64,000 nucleotides of DNA, taken from Sphingomonadaceae bacterium. GTDB taxonomy: Bacteria; Pseudomonadota; Alphaproteobacteria; Sphingomonadales; Sphingomonadaceae. Both the position numbers and the translations under genes were made by a program. Below are positions 16,390-23,840 of the stretch, piece after piece. The stretch lies in assembly GCA_024236195.1 (NCBI GenBank), contig JACKKZ010000002.1:615906-679905 (forward strand). Direction: 5' to 3'. Each line of letters starts with the position of its first letter. The stretch's first letter is position 1. Under the pieces are notes generated by a model that was given only the letters and a program-made list of their open reading frames with translations, was not told where the DNA came from and did no database searches.

Positions 16390-16901
16390 TGGTAGGTGGC
16401 TATGACAATGGCTGGCAACCAGAAGCTCCTCCCCTTCAGGGGAGGGGTTTGGGGTGGGGCTTGTCACAACCCCAGATCGACTGGCTCCACCAGCGCGCCC
16501 GCGAAATGCGCAGCAACCCCACCGAACCGGAAAAGCTACTCTGGCGTAACCTCTCCAACAGCCAGCTCGAGGGGCTGAAGTTCCGTCGGCAGGAAGTGAT
16601 TGGCCCCTACATCGCCGATTTCATGTGTCCGGCGCGCTCGCTGATCGTGGAGGTGGATGGCGATACGCATGACGAAGTGAAAGACCGGCTGCGCGATGGT
16701 GAGCTGGCGGATTTCGGCTTCCATGTGCTGCGCGTCACGAATGAAGAGGTAATGCGGAATATGGATGGCGTTTTGCAGGCTATTGGTTTGGCGGCTGAGG
16801 GGCGGGTGTCTCGACACATGCCCCACCCCAACCCCTCCCCTGAAGGGGAGGGGCTTGAATGCCGCGCTCCATTGAGGGGGGCTCCATATGAAGAAATGTA
16901 G
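16386..16901 (+). CDS. DUF559 endonuclease-domain protein, first copy
   Basis: A 171-residue protein with a DUF559 domain, a very-short-patch-repair-like restriction-endonuclease fold. Visible core motifs are AREMRSNPTEPEKLLWRNL near residue 38, LEGLKFRRQEVIGPYIADF (with the catalytic D) and LIVEVDGDTHD (E-V-D, PD-ExK-like) near 80-91, ending in the FHVLRVTNEEVMRN strand-helix. No substrate is known for the family. Both ends of the ORF are made of the inverted GC-rich repeat arms at 16426-16460 and 16819-16856, translated as PPLQGRGLGWGL and HPNPSPEGEG, so the real boundaries are uncertain; the start could be internal, near 16460. Confidence 0.75.
   Translation: MMVGGYDNGWQPEAPPLQGRGLGWGLSQPQIDWLHQRAREMRSNPTEPEKLLWRNLSNSQLEGLKFRRQEVIGPYIADFMCPARSLIVEVDGDTHDEVKDRLRDGELADFGFHVLRVTNEEVMRNMDGVLQAIGLAAEGRVSRHMPHPNPSPEGEGLECRAPLRGAPYEEM
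16426..16460. repeat. left arm of inverted REP-like repeat flanking DUF559
   Basis: CTCCTCCCC-TTCA-GGGGAGGGG followed by a GGGGTGGGGC block. The reverse complement recurs almost exactly at 16819-16856. Each arm is itself a hairpin. This repeat type is abundant in many alphaproteobacterial genomes and is often misread as PNPSPEGEG peptides. Confidence 0.75.
16819..16856. repeat. right arm of inverted REP-like repeat flanking DUF559
   Basis: Inverse partner of 16426-16460: GCCCCACCCC, then CCCCTCCCC-TGAA-GGGGAGGGG. It encodes the C-terminal HPNPSPEGEG of the DUF559 ORF. The arms differ by about one base in length. Confidence 0.75.
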
Positions 16902-17280
16902 CCGCTGTGGCGGAATGAGCGACGACTGGGAAGCAAACTGCGTCAAATGCAAGGAGCCATTTGTAGCAGGCTTTGATCCGACCCCGGAAGAGGCGCGCGC
17001 TTTAGACCCGCTGCCAGCGTCCACTTGCGAGAGACCCAACGGTCAGGCCTTGGTCTTCTATGGAGGCGTCGCGCTCGGTTTGGGGCTGCTGGGTCTGGCA
17101 ATCGGTTGGTTCTTGCCTGCAGCTGCAGAGTCCTTCGCTGACATTGACCCGGATAGGCTTCGCCTCAAAGCCAACTTGATGGCAGTCGGTGCCGTACTCA
17201 CCAATCTTGGCGCGCTTGGCTTCCTTGCTGGCAAAATCATCGAAGCAATTTCCTTTCTGCCCGGTAGGGACGACCAATGA
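16888..17280 (+). CDS. zinc-ribbon membrane protein, unknown function
   Basis: A 130-residue protein with an N-terminal zinc ribbon, C4-x2-C7 and C17-x2-C20 (KKCSRCGG...NCVKCKE), then an acidic linker and two hydrophobic helices around residues 56-77 and 95-117. It is probably an inner-membrane protein with a cytosolic metal-binding head. A strong GAGGGGGG ribosome-binding site lies just upstream of the ATG. It overlaps the C-terminal codons of the first DUF559 ORF, and its stop overlaps the second one (ATGA). No link to Fe-S assembly beyond its position is evident. Confidence 0.65.
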   Translation: MKKCSRCGGMSDDWEANCVKCKEPFVAGFDPTPEEARALDPLPASTCERPNGQALVFYGGVALGLGLLGLAIGWFLPAAAESFADIDPDRLRLKANLMAVGAVLTNLGALGFLAGKIIEAISFLPGRDDQ

Positions 17281-17852
17281 CCACCCGCAAAACCCTCAAC
17301 CTCCGCGATACGTCGGACTCCGAAGCCCCCGCGCTCAAGAAGAAGGGGCGTGGCTGGGAAATTTCCGAATCCCGGCTTGATGTCCTGCATGACCAGGCGC
17401 GCGCTATGCGGCGCGAAGCAAGCCCGGCCAACAAGGCGCTGGCGGAGCGTTTCGCCAAGGCGGATCTGGGGCGTTACAGCTTCACCCGCTATGCCGTGGT
17501 CGGCAGCGCGATTGTCGATTTCAATTGCCACAATCTCGGCATGGCTATCGCCATTGACGAGGAGGGGCAGAATGACGCGCTGGCCAAGCGGCGCGACAAG
17601 AGCCTTGAAAGCGTCGGCATCCGGGTGATGCGCATCGCGGCGAAGGATATCCTTGAGGATATGGACGCCGTGCTCGCCCGCATCACCGCCGGTATGCGCC
17701 TGCGCATTGCCGACAAGGCCGAAGCGCGGCGCAAGCATAACGCCGCCCATCCGCGCCAGACCAAGCCCTGCTATGACCGCGACGGCAATGGCCCCCCTCG
17801 TGGTGGCCCGCGAGGGGGTGGCCCGCGCAAGGACCGGGGGGATCGCTCGTGA
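17277..17852 (+). CDS. DUF559 endonuclease-domain protein, second copy
   Basis: A 191-residue second DUF559-type protein. The core parallels the first: LDVLHDQARAMRREASPANKALAERF near residue 36, YSFTRYAVVGSAIVDFNCHN near 64-82, MAIAIDEEGQND where the usual E-V-D-G becomes I-D-E-E, and a final VGIRVMRIAAKDILEDMDAV. The altered acidic motif suggests the nuclease site may be degenerate. The C-terminal 35 residues are a basic, glycine/proline-rich tail (GPPRGGPRGGGPRKDRGD), possibly nucleic-acid binding. It lies between the zinc-ribbon gene and a repeat that separates it from sufC. Confidence 0.7.
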   Translation: MTTRKTLNLRDTSDSEAPALKKKGRGWEISESRLDVLHDQARAMRREASPANKALAERFAKADLGRYSFTRYAVVGSAIVDFNCHNLGMAIAIDEEGQNDALAKRRDKSLESVGIRVMRIAAKDILEDMDAVLARITAGMRLRIADKAEARRKHNAAHPRQTKPCYDRDGNGPPRGGPRGGGPRKDRGDRS

Positions 17853-17864
17853 CCACCCCACTAC

Positions 17865-17959
17865 GTCGTCATGCTGAACTTGTTTCCGCATCCATCCCGC
17901 GAACCGCACCGACGTCGCGGGCGGAGAAATGGACCCTGAAACAAGTTCAGGGTGACGAA
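17865..17959. repeat. inverted repeat element upstream of sufC
   Basis: Arms of 22 bases, GTCATGCTGAACTTGTTTC-type on the left (17865-17886) and its near-complement ending CAGGGTGACGAA on the right (17938-17959), enclose a second smaller hairpin (CCCGCGA/TCGCGGG). This CTGAACTTGTTTC repeat is common as an intergenic element in sphingomonads. It fills the 124-base gap before sufC. Confidence 0.7.
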
Positions 17960-17976
17960 CTGAGTTTGAAAGCAGG

Positions 17977-18723
17977 ATGACAATGCTCGAAATCACCAAT
18001 CTCCACGCCGAAATTGACGGCAAGAAAATCCTCAAGGGCCTCACGCTCAGCGTGGGCGCGGGGGAAGTTCATGCGATCATGGGCCCCAATGGCGCAGGTA
18101 AATCGACGCTTGCCTATGTGCTGGGCGGTCGCCCCGGTTATGAAATCACAGAAGGCTCCGTGACATTTGCCGGGCAGGATCTGCTCGCCATGGACCCGCA
18201 TGAGCGCGCGGCGGCGGGTTTCTTTCTCGGCTTCCAATATCCGGTTGAAATCCCCGGCGTTTCCAATGTCCAGTTCCTGCGCGAAGCCCTGAATGCCCAG
18301 CGCAAGCAGCGCGGCGAGGAACCGCTGACCGGCGGCGAATTCCTCAAACTGGCGAAGGAAAAGGCGGGGCTGCTCAAGCTCGACATGGATATGCTCAAAC
18401 GCCCGGTGAATGTCGGCTTCTCCGGCGGCGAGAAGAAGCGCAACGAAATGGTCCAGATGGGCATTCTCGACCCCAAATTCGCCGTGCTGGACGAGACGGA
18501 TAGCGGGCTCGATATCGACGCTTTGCGCGTGGTGGGCGAAGGGATCAACGCGATCATGCGCGATCCGGCCAAGGGCGTGCTGCTGATCACCCATTACCAG
18601 CGCCTGCTCGATTATGTGCAGCCCGATGTGGTGCATGTGCTCGCAGGTGGCCGGATCGTGAAAACCGGCGGGCCGGAACTCGCGCTGGAGCTGGAAGAGC
18701 AGGGTTATGAGGCGGTGGCGTGA
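17977..18723 (+). CDS. sufC: Fe-S assembly ATPase SufC
   Basis: A 248-residue ABC-type ATPase of the SufBC2D scaffold complex; ATP binding drives the conformational change needed for cluster formation. Walker A is GPNGAGKST (near residue 40), the signature is FSGGEKKRNE (near 149), Walker B with the D-loop is FAVLDETDSGLDID and the H-loop is LLITHYQRLL. KKRNE after the signature is SufC-specific. Start at 17977 or two codons later (MLEITNL). It overlaps sufD through GTGA. The repeat just upstream may separate its transcription from the sufB half of the operon. Confidence 0.96.
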   Translation: MTMLEITNLHAEIDGKKILKGLTLSVGAGEVHAIMGPNGAGKSTLAYVLGGRPGYEITEGSVTFAGQDLLAMDPHERAAAGFFLGFQYPVEIPGVSNVQFLREALNAQRKQRGEEPLTGGEFLKLAKEKAGLLKLDMDMLKRPVNVGFSGGEKKRNEMVQMGILDPKFAVLDETDSGLDIDALRVVGEGINAIMRDPAKGVLLITHYQRLLDYVQPDVVHVLAGGRIVKTGGPELALELEEQGYEAVA

Positions 18724-19487
18724 GCGACGTCCTGACCCATCCAACCACGCGCGACGAGGATTGGCGCTATTCCGACGCCGAATACCTCGCATCGACCAGC
18801 AGCGATGAGCTGTTGCACTGGACCGAGTGGACTGTCGCGCCCGGTGAAGTGAAGAGCGAATATGTTACTCTCCTCTCCGGTCCGCAGGCGCGCGGCACTG
18901 TCCAGCGCACCCGTGTCCATGTCGGCAAAGGCGGGCGACTGGAGGTTTTCGCAACGCTCGCTGGCGGCCAGTACCAGCGCTACGAATTGGACGTAACACT
19001 GGAAGAAGGCGCGCATTTCGAGTTTGGCGGCGTGACGCTGGGTGGCGACGTGAAGCTGCAGGAATTCGTCACTCGCGTCGTCCATGCCGAGCCTAATGCG
19101 ACCAGCAACCAGACCGTGCGCGCGGTGCAATGGGGCAAGGCGACGGGCAATTTCCTGGGCCGGATCGAAGTGGTGCGCGATGCGCAGAAGACTGACGCGG
19201 CGCAGAATTTCCGCGCGCTGCTGCTGGAAAAGGGCGCCAGCGCCAATGCCAAGCCGGAGCTGGAAATCTTCGCCGACGATGTGAAATGCGCCCATGGCGC
19301 AGCCATCGGCGCGCTGGATGAGCAGGCGCTGTTCTACCTCGCTAGTCGCGGCCTGCCGCCGGTTGAGGCGCGCAAGCTGATGGTCCGCGCCTTTATCGCC
19401 GATGCCTTCGTGGAAATCAGCGACGATGCGATGCGCGACCAGATGCTGGAGGGCGCGCTGGCTGAACTGGATCAGGGGGCCTTGTGA
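18720..19487 (+). CDS. sufD: Fe-S assembly protein SufD
   Basis: A 255-residue SufB/SufD-family protein, the partner of SufB in the SufBC2D scaffold. It is short compared with E. coli SufD (about 420), having lost most of the N-terminal helical domain, as usual in this lineage. The family C-terminus is visible: DDVKCAHGAAIGALDEQALFYLASRGLPPVEARKLMVRAF, including the conserved C-x-H-G. It starts at GTG in a GTGA overlap with sufC and ends in a GTGA overlap with sufS. Confidence 0.92.
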   Translation: MSDVLTHPTTRDEDWRYSDAEYLASTSSDELLHWTEWTVAPGEVKSEYVTLLSGPQARGTVQRTRVHVGKGGRLEVFATLAGGQYQRYELDVTLEEGAHFEFGGVTLGGDVKLQEFVTRVVHAEPNATSNQTVRAVQWGKATGNFLGRIEVVRDAQKTDAAQNFRALLLEKGASANAKPELEIFADDVKCAHGAAIGALDEQALFYLASRGLPPVEARKLMVRAFIADAFVEISDDAMRDQMLEGALAELDQGAL

Positions 19488-20707
19488 CCACGCAGACCCT
19501 CTCTCCCCTCGCCGACGCGCGCACTGACTTTCCCGGCCTGCTGACCGCCGACGGCGCGCCGTGGCACTATCTCGATACCGGTGCGACCGCGCAAAAGCCG
19601 CAAGCGGTGATCGATGCGGTCACCCGCGCAATCGGGGCGGAATACGCGACGGTCCATCGCGGGGTTTACGCGCGCTCGGCGGAGATGACGCTCGCTTACG
19701 AAGCGTCGCGGCGGCGCGTCGCGGGCTTTATCGGCGGGCAGGAGGACGAGATTGTCTTCACCCGCGGCGCGACCGAAGCGATCAACCTCGTCGCCTATAG
19801 CTGGGGCCTTGCCAATCTGCGCGCAGGCGACCGGATCATGCTCTCCGTGCTGGAGCATCACTCCAACATCGTGCCCTGGCAGATCGTGGCAGAGAAGGTC
19901 GGCGCGGAAATCGACATTTGCCCGCTCACTGTCGATGGACAAATCGACATAGTCGCAGCGGAGAATATGCTCACGCCGCGCCACAAGCTGGTGGCCTTCG
20001 CGCATGTCTCCAACGTGCTTGGCTCTGTTCTTGATGCCCGGCGCGCGGTGGAGCTGGCGCATTCAGTGGGCGCGAAAATCCTGCTTGATGGTTGTCAGGC
20101 CGTGCCGCGCTTGCCGGTTGATGTGGCCGCGCTGGGCTGCGATTTCTATGCCTTTTCAGCGCATAAGCTCTATGGTCCGACCGGGATCGGCGCGCTGTGG
20201 GCGAAGTCGGAGCTGCTTGAGGCGATGCCCCCGTGGCAGGGCGGCGGGGCGATGATCGACCGCGTGACCTTCGACAAGACGACTTACGCACCCGCGCCCC
20301 AGCGGTTCGAAGCAGGTACGCCCGCCATCGTCGAAGCCATCGGTTTTGCCGAGGCGATTGCCTATGTCGAATTCCACACTGTCGAAAAGATAGCTGAGCA
20401 CGAGGAAATGCTGGTGCGCGAGCTGCGCGAAGCACTCGGCACGATGAACGACGTGACGCTCTATGGCCCCGCCGAAAGTGCTGGAATCGTGAGCTTTTCC
20501 TTGGATGGCGTCCACCCACATGACCTCGGAACCATATTGGACGAGGAAAATGTCGCCATCCGCGCCGGCCATCATTGCGCGCAGCCGCTGATGGATCACC
20601 TTGGCGTGCCTGCCACCGCCCGCGCCAGTTTCGGACTCTATAATAATCAAGATGATATCGCCGCGCTTCTGCGCGGAATTGAGAGAACCAAGAGGATTTT
20701 CGGATGA
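19484..20707 (+). CDS. sufS: cysteine desulfurase SufS
   Basis: PLP-dependent group II cysteine desulfurase of 407 residues that takes sulfur from cysteine for Fe-S assembly. Visible motifs are HRGVYARSAEMT near the N-terminus, TRGATEAINLVAY, EHHSNIVPWQ, the PLP lysine in FSAHKLYGPTGIGALW and the catalytic cysteine loop RAGHHCAQPLM. The usual partner SufE is not present in this operon. Start is GTG, overlapping sufD by four bases; the end overlaps sufT (ATGA). Confidence 0.95.
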   Translation: MTTQTLSPLADARTDFPGLLTADGAPWHYLDTGATAQKPQAVIDAVTRAIGAEYATVHRGVYARSAEMTLAYEASRRRVAGFIGGQEDEIVFTRGATEAINLVAYSWGLANLRAGDRIMLSVLEHHSNIVPWQIVAEKVGAEIDICPLTVDGQIDIVAAENMLTPRHKLVAFAHVSNVLGSVLDARRAVELAHSVGAKILLDGCQAVPRLPVDVAALGCDFYAFSAHKLYGPTGIGALWAKSELLEAMPPWQGGGAMIDRVTFDKTTYAPAPQRFEAGTPAIVEAIGFAEAIAYVEFHTVEKIAEHEEMLVRELREALGTMNDVTLYGPAESAGIVSFSLDGVHPHDLGTILDEENVAIRAGHHCAQPLMDHLGVPATARASFGLYNNQDDIAALLRGIERTKRIFG

Positions 20708-21207
20708 GCGATACCCATTCGGACAAGGACTATGTCGCGGCTCCCGCGCCCAACGATACAGTGGTAAAGCCCCCCCGCGCCCGCGTGTCTGATGCGGTTG
20801 ATCCCGATGCGGAAAGCGCCGGCGAGAAGCTGGAGCGCAAGCGCGACTACCTCGAAGGTTTCCTGCAGAAGAAGCCAGAAAATGTCCCCACCGGCGAACC
20901 GGGCGGGGCGCTCTACGAGGACGTCGTCGCCGCGCTGAAGGAGATTTTTGACCCGGAAATCCCGGTCAATATCTATGACCTTGGCCTGATTTACACGGTT
21001 GATATTACGCAGGAAAGCGACGCCATCGTAACCATGACGCTCACCACCCCGCATTGCCCGGTGGCCGAGAGCATGCCTGGCGAAGTGGAGCTGCGCGTCG
21101 GTGCCGTTCCGGGTGTGCGCGATGCCGAAGTGGTGCTCGTCTGGGATCCGCCATGGAGCCCGGACAAGATGAGCGACGAAGCCCGGCTTGAACTGGGGAT
21201 GCTGTGA
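20704..21207 (+). CDS. sufT: SUF assembly protein SufT (DUF59/MIP18)
   Basis: A 167-residue protein of the MIP18 (DUF59) family, which helps Fe-S protein maturation. The conserved domain covers about residues 65-165, with ALKEIFDPEIPVNIYDLGLIY, T-L-T-T-P-H-C-P carrying the conserved cysteine, and VWDPPWSPDKMSDEARLELGML, an ending typical of the Suf-linked subgroup. The N-terminal 60 residues are a low-complexity charged extension. It overlaps both sufS and sufA by a few bases. Confidence 0.9.
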   Translation: MSDTHSDKDYVAAPAPNDTVVKPPRARVSDAVDPDAESAGEKLERKRDYLEGFLQKKPENVPTGEPGGALYEDVVAALKEIFDPEIPVNIYDLGLIYTVDITQESDAIVTMTLTTPHCPVAESMPGEVELRVGAVPGVRDAEVVLVWDPPWSPDKMSDEARLELGML

Positions 21208-21563
21208 TGACTGACACCAAAACCCGCCAAATTCCGGCTGCTGTCACGCTGACACCCGCCGCCGAAGCGCGCATTGCCGAGCTGATGAGCAAGGCACCCG
21301 AGGATGCCATCGGGGTCAAGCTCTCCACCCCGCGTCGCGGCTGTTCCGGCCTTGCCTATTCGGTCGACTATGTCAGCGAAGAGGTTGGTTTCGATGAGAA
21401 AATCGAAACCCCCGGCGGCATTTTCTATATCGACGGGGCGAGCGTGCTCTACCTCGTGGGCAGCGTGATGGACTGGCAGGAAGATGATTTCACCGCCGGT
21501 TTCGTATTTGAAAACCCCAATGCCAAGGGTGCCTGCGGCTGCGGCGAAAGCTTTATGGTTTAA
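21207..21563 (+). CDS. sufA: A-type Fe-S carrier protein SufA/IscA-like
   Basis: A 118-residue A-type carrier that accepts clusters from SufBC2D and passes them to client proteins. The three conserved cysteines are present: one in RRGCSGLAY near residue 43 and two in ACGCGESF at the C-terminus. The ATG at 21207 shares bases with the sufT stop (TGATG); an upstream GTG at 21204 is also possible. It ends the operon, and its TAA overlaps the stop of the convergent next gene. Confidence 0.94.
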   Translation: MTDTKTRQIPAAVTLTPAAEARIAELMSKAPEDAIGVKLSTPRRGCSGLAYSVDYVSEEVGFDEKIETPGGIFYIDGASVLYLVGSVMDWQEDDFTAGFVFENPNAKGACGCGESFMV

Positions 21564-22501
21564 TCCCCAGCGGCGATCCGCGCCAGCAGCGCGCGCTCCA
21601 GATCATCGACTTCGCCGTCGGCGTCGATCATCTTTTCCAGCCACGCATTTTCATCATCGGTGACGAGGTTACCCGCCGCTTCAGCTTCGACGAAACTGGT
21701 CCCGCCGGTATTCCTGCCAAACACCTTGCCGAAATGGTTGCGCACCTGCGGCATCTCGCGCGCCATCTGGCCGAAAAAGCGGCCCACACTGGCGCGGTTA
21801 TCCGCGATGAAGGCTTCCAGTTCCTTCGCGCGTTCGTGGCTGATCTGCGCATTGGCGAGCTGGAAACCCTTGAGATAATTGGCCACGCCATCGACGAAGA
21901 GCTGGTCCCACGCCGCATCATTGGCTTCTGAAAGCGTCTCGTCCTTCAGCCGGAAGAGCATTTCCGCGTCATAGCGTGTTACCGCCGCCGGGCCATGGCC
22001 GCCGCTGGCGAAAATGATTCGTCGCACCAGCTTGCATTCCGCCGCGCTGATATGCGTGTCTGACAATTCGCCGCCGCAGCGGGTCGGGCCGGTGCCGGTC
22101 AACACGGCCTGTTCGACCTGGCGCAGCGCGTAATGCTTGAGGCTGTCCGGCACATTGGTGGAGCGTTCCATCACCCGCACCAGCAGTTCCAGTTCGGCCA
22201 TGCTTTCCAGCCGACCATCATGGTCAATCGCGCCGATCAGCCACTGGGCCTCTTCCTCATCGACATAGCCGCGCGGCTCGGTGCCGTTGACGATGAATTC
22301 GCCCAGCGCCTCGACGAAGAAATCCACCCATTCTTCGCTGCGACCGGAAAGTTGGCGGTTCACTGCAAAGATCGCTTCGGCTTCCTCGCGGCTAATCTGT
22401 CCATCGCCCCAGCCAAGGCGGCGCAATGCGAGGATTTCCTCGGAAGAAGCCTGTCCGTCAGCGGCAACGGCGCGGGCAAGGTCGGCAAACTGGTAGCTCA
22501 T
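21560..22501 (-). CDS. conserved hypothetical protein with TerB-like acidic repeats
   Basis: A 313-residue cytosolic, acidic, helical protein. It contains repeated segments of the kind D-G-x(4)-E-E...L, for example ADGQASSEEILALRRLGW near residue 14, DHDGRLESMAELELLVRVM near 95, GELSDTHISAAECKLVRRIIF near 143 and DADGEVDDLERALLARI at the end. They recall TerB/DjlA-type or EF-hand-like acidic helix pairs. No enzymatic motif is seen. It converges with sufA with overlapping stop codons, so there is no room for a terminator between them. Confidence 0.7.
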   Translation of the reverse strand: MSYQFADLARAVAADGQASSEEILALRRLGWGDGQISREEAEAIFAVNRQLSGRSEEWVDFFVEALGEFIVNGTEPRGYVDEEEAQWLIGAIDHDGRLESMAELELLVRVMERSTNVPDSLKHYALRQVEQAVLTGTGPTRCGGELSDTHISAAECKLVRRIIFASGGHGPAAVTRYDAEMLFRLKDETLSEANDAAWDQLFVDGVANYLKGFQLANAQISHERAKELEAFIADNRASVGRFFGQMAREMPQVRNHFGKVFGRNTGGTSFVEAEAAGNLVTDDENAWLEKMIDADGEVDDLERALLARIAAGD

Positions 22502-22571
22502 GTGGCGGAATCCCCGGTTTCAATCCGGCCCGCTATCGCAAAATAGGCTTAAAACGCGGTTACCCGGCCAA

Positions 22572-23033
22572 TCACTGACCCCGCAGCGCCTTGACACAGG
22601 CGACCCGGTCCACATCCAGCCCGTCACTTGCCCGCCGCGCATCGACATAGGTCGCTTGCGGCTCTGCGCCCGGCTGGGCAGGGTAGAGATAGACATCGAG
22701 CACACAGGCCTCGCCGCTGAATTGCAGCTTGCGCGCATCACCTTCCCATACATCCAGCCGGGCAAGGCCGAACTGGCGCTGCAGCCCTTCGACGGTGGAG
22801 CCGATCACCCCTTCCAGCCCCGGCACCTGCATCACGCGCGCCGGGCGGAATCCGCTCGGGCTGGTCCGGGCGGGCTGGGTTGGCGGAATGGCAGCGGTCG
22901 TGCGGACGGGCTTGCTCGGCGGGGCGCTGGTGCTACGCACAGGCGTCGTCCCGGTAGTCGCGCTGCCACAAGCGGCGAGTAGCGCGGTGCTGCAAAGTAC
23001 TGCGTATCCGGTCATTTTACGCATTATCGCCAT
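22572..23033 (-). CDS. putative lipoprotein, unknown function
   Basis: A 153-residue precursor with a signal peptide and lipobox, LLAAC, cleaved before Cys near residue 22, followed by a Thr/Pro/Ala-rich linker of about 50 residues and a small C-terminal domain. That domain holds two cysteines (EACVLDVYLYP and RVACVKALRG) likely to be disulfide-bonded in the periplasm, and a V-E-G-L-Q-R-Q-F-G-L segment. Start is ATG 23033; ATG 23024 gives a similar signal peptide. It overlaps the end of the EI24-family gene by 17 bases. Confidence 0.72.
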   Translation of the reverse strand: MAIMRKMTGYAVLCSTALLAACGSATTGTTPVRSTSAPPSKPVRTTAAIPPTQPARTSPSGFRPARVMQVPGLEGVIGSTVEGLQRQFGLARLDVWEGDARKLQFSGEACVLDVYLYPAQPGAEPQATYVDARRASDGLDVDRVACVKALRGQ

Positions 23034-23721
23034 TCCCGCTTCCACTTTCGCCACGCCGCTGCACCAGATGCACGGCTGCTGCTGCCCCGATTACCGGAGC
23101 CAGCAAATTGGCGAAAGGCACCAGAAGCAGCGCAGCAATCGCCCCGCCGAGTAAAAAGCGCGTTCCACCGCTTAGTGGCGCTGGCGCACCCGGCGCATGG
23201 GCATGTCGCAGCCACGCCATATCCTGCAATTCGCGCCCCAATAGCCACGCGTTTACGGCCCAAAACCAGATCGCCGTGCCTACACCGGTCACCAGCAGGA
23301 CCAGACCCACCGGCAAGGCGACCAAATTGATCAGCAGCGCCCGCGCCAGCCCGCGCAGGCTGTTTGCCAGTTCTTCTGAGAAAGACAGCGTGCGAGCGTT
23401 TGCGGCTGCCGCGGGATAATGCTTGCGTTCCACCGCCTGCACCACTTCGTCAGCAAAGAATTGCAGCACCGCCAGCGCGACGAAGCGGAACAACAGCCAG
23501 CCGCCGACAATTGCCAGCACTACCCCCAGCACTGCGCCCACTTCATTGCCATAGGGGACCGAAAAATCGGCCAGCAACCAGCGCATCCCGCCCCAGGTCG
23601 CCACGCCCGCCACAGCGAATACGGCCAGTGTCAGCGCCATGGATTTGGCGATGATTTCCAGCACGGGCCGGTCGCCCAATTGCCCTATGGCTTGTGCCAA
23701 AGCAGAGAAAACCTGTCCCAT
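23017..23721 (-). CDS. EI24/CysZ-family membrane protein
   Basis: A 234-residue polytopic membrane protein of the EI24 domain family, which includes the sulfate permease CysZ. About five hydrophobic segments are present (residues about 26-45, 60-80, 128-150, 156-172 and 190-222). The family core is visible in the F-A-D-E-V-V-x-A-V-E block and the WFWAVNAWLLGRELQDM segment. Whether it transports sulfate is not shown; no cysteine-biosynthesis genes are adjacent. The lipoprotein gene downstream overlaps it and is likely cotranscribed. Confidence 0.85.
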   Translation of the reverse strand: MGQVFSALAQAIGQLGDRPVLEIIAKSMALTLAVFAVAGVATWGGMRWLLADFSVPYGNEVGAVLGVVLAIVGGWLLFRFVALAVLQFFADEVVQAVERKHYPAAAANARTLSFSEELANSLRGLARALLINLVALPVGLVLLVTGVGTAIWFWAVNAWLLGRELQDMAWLRHAHAPGAPAPLSGGTRFLLGGAIAALLLVPFANLLAPVIGAAAAVHLVQRRGESGSGNGDNA

Positions 23722-23840
23722 CGCTGCATTCCTAGCCGGTTTCGTGCGCTTTCCTAGCCTCTTGGCCTTGGCGCGGCGCGCGGGACAGGCTAGGCGGCGC
23801 GGGAAACCCTATTCCACCTCCCATACTACCAGGAAACTCC

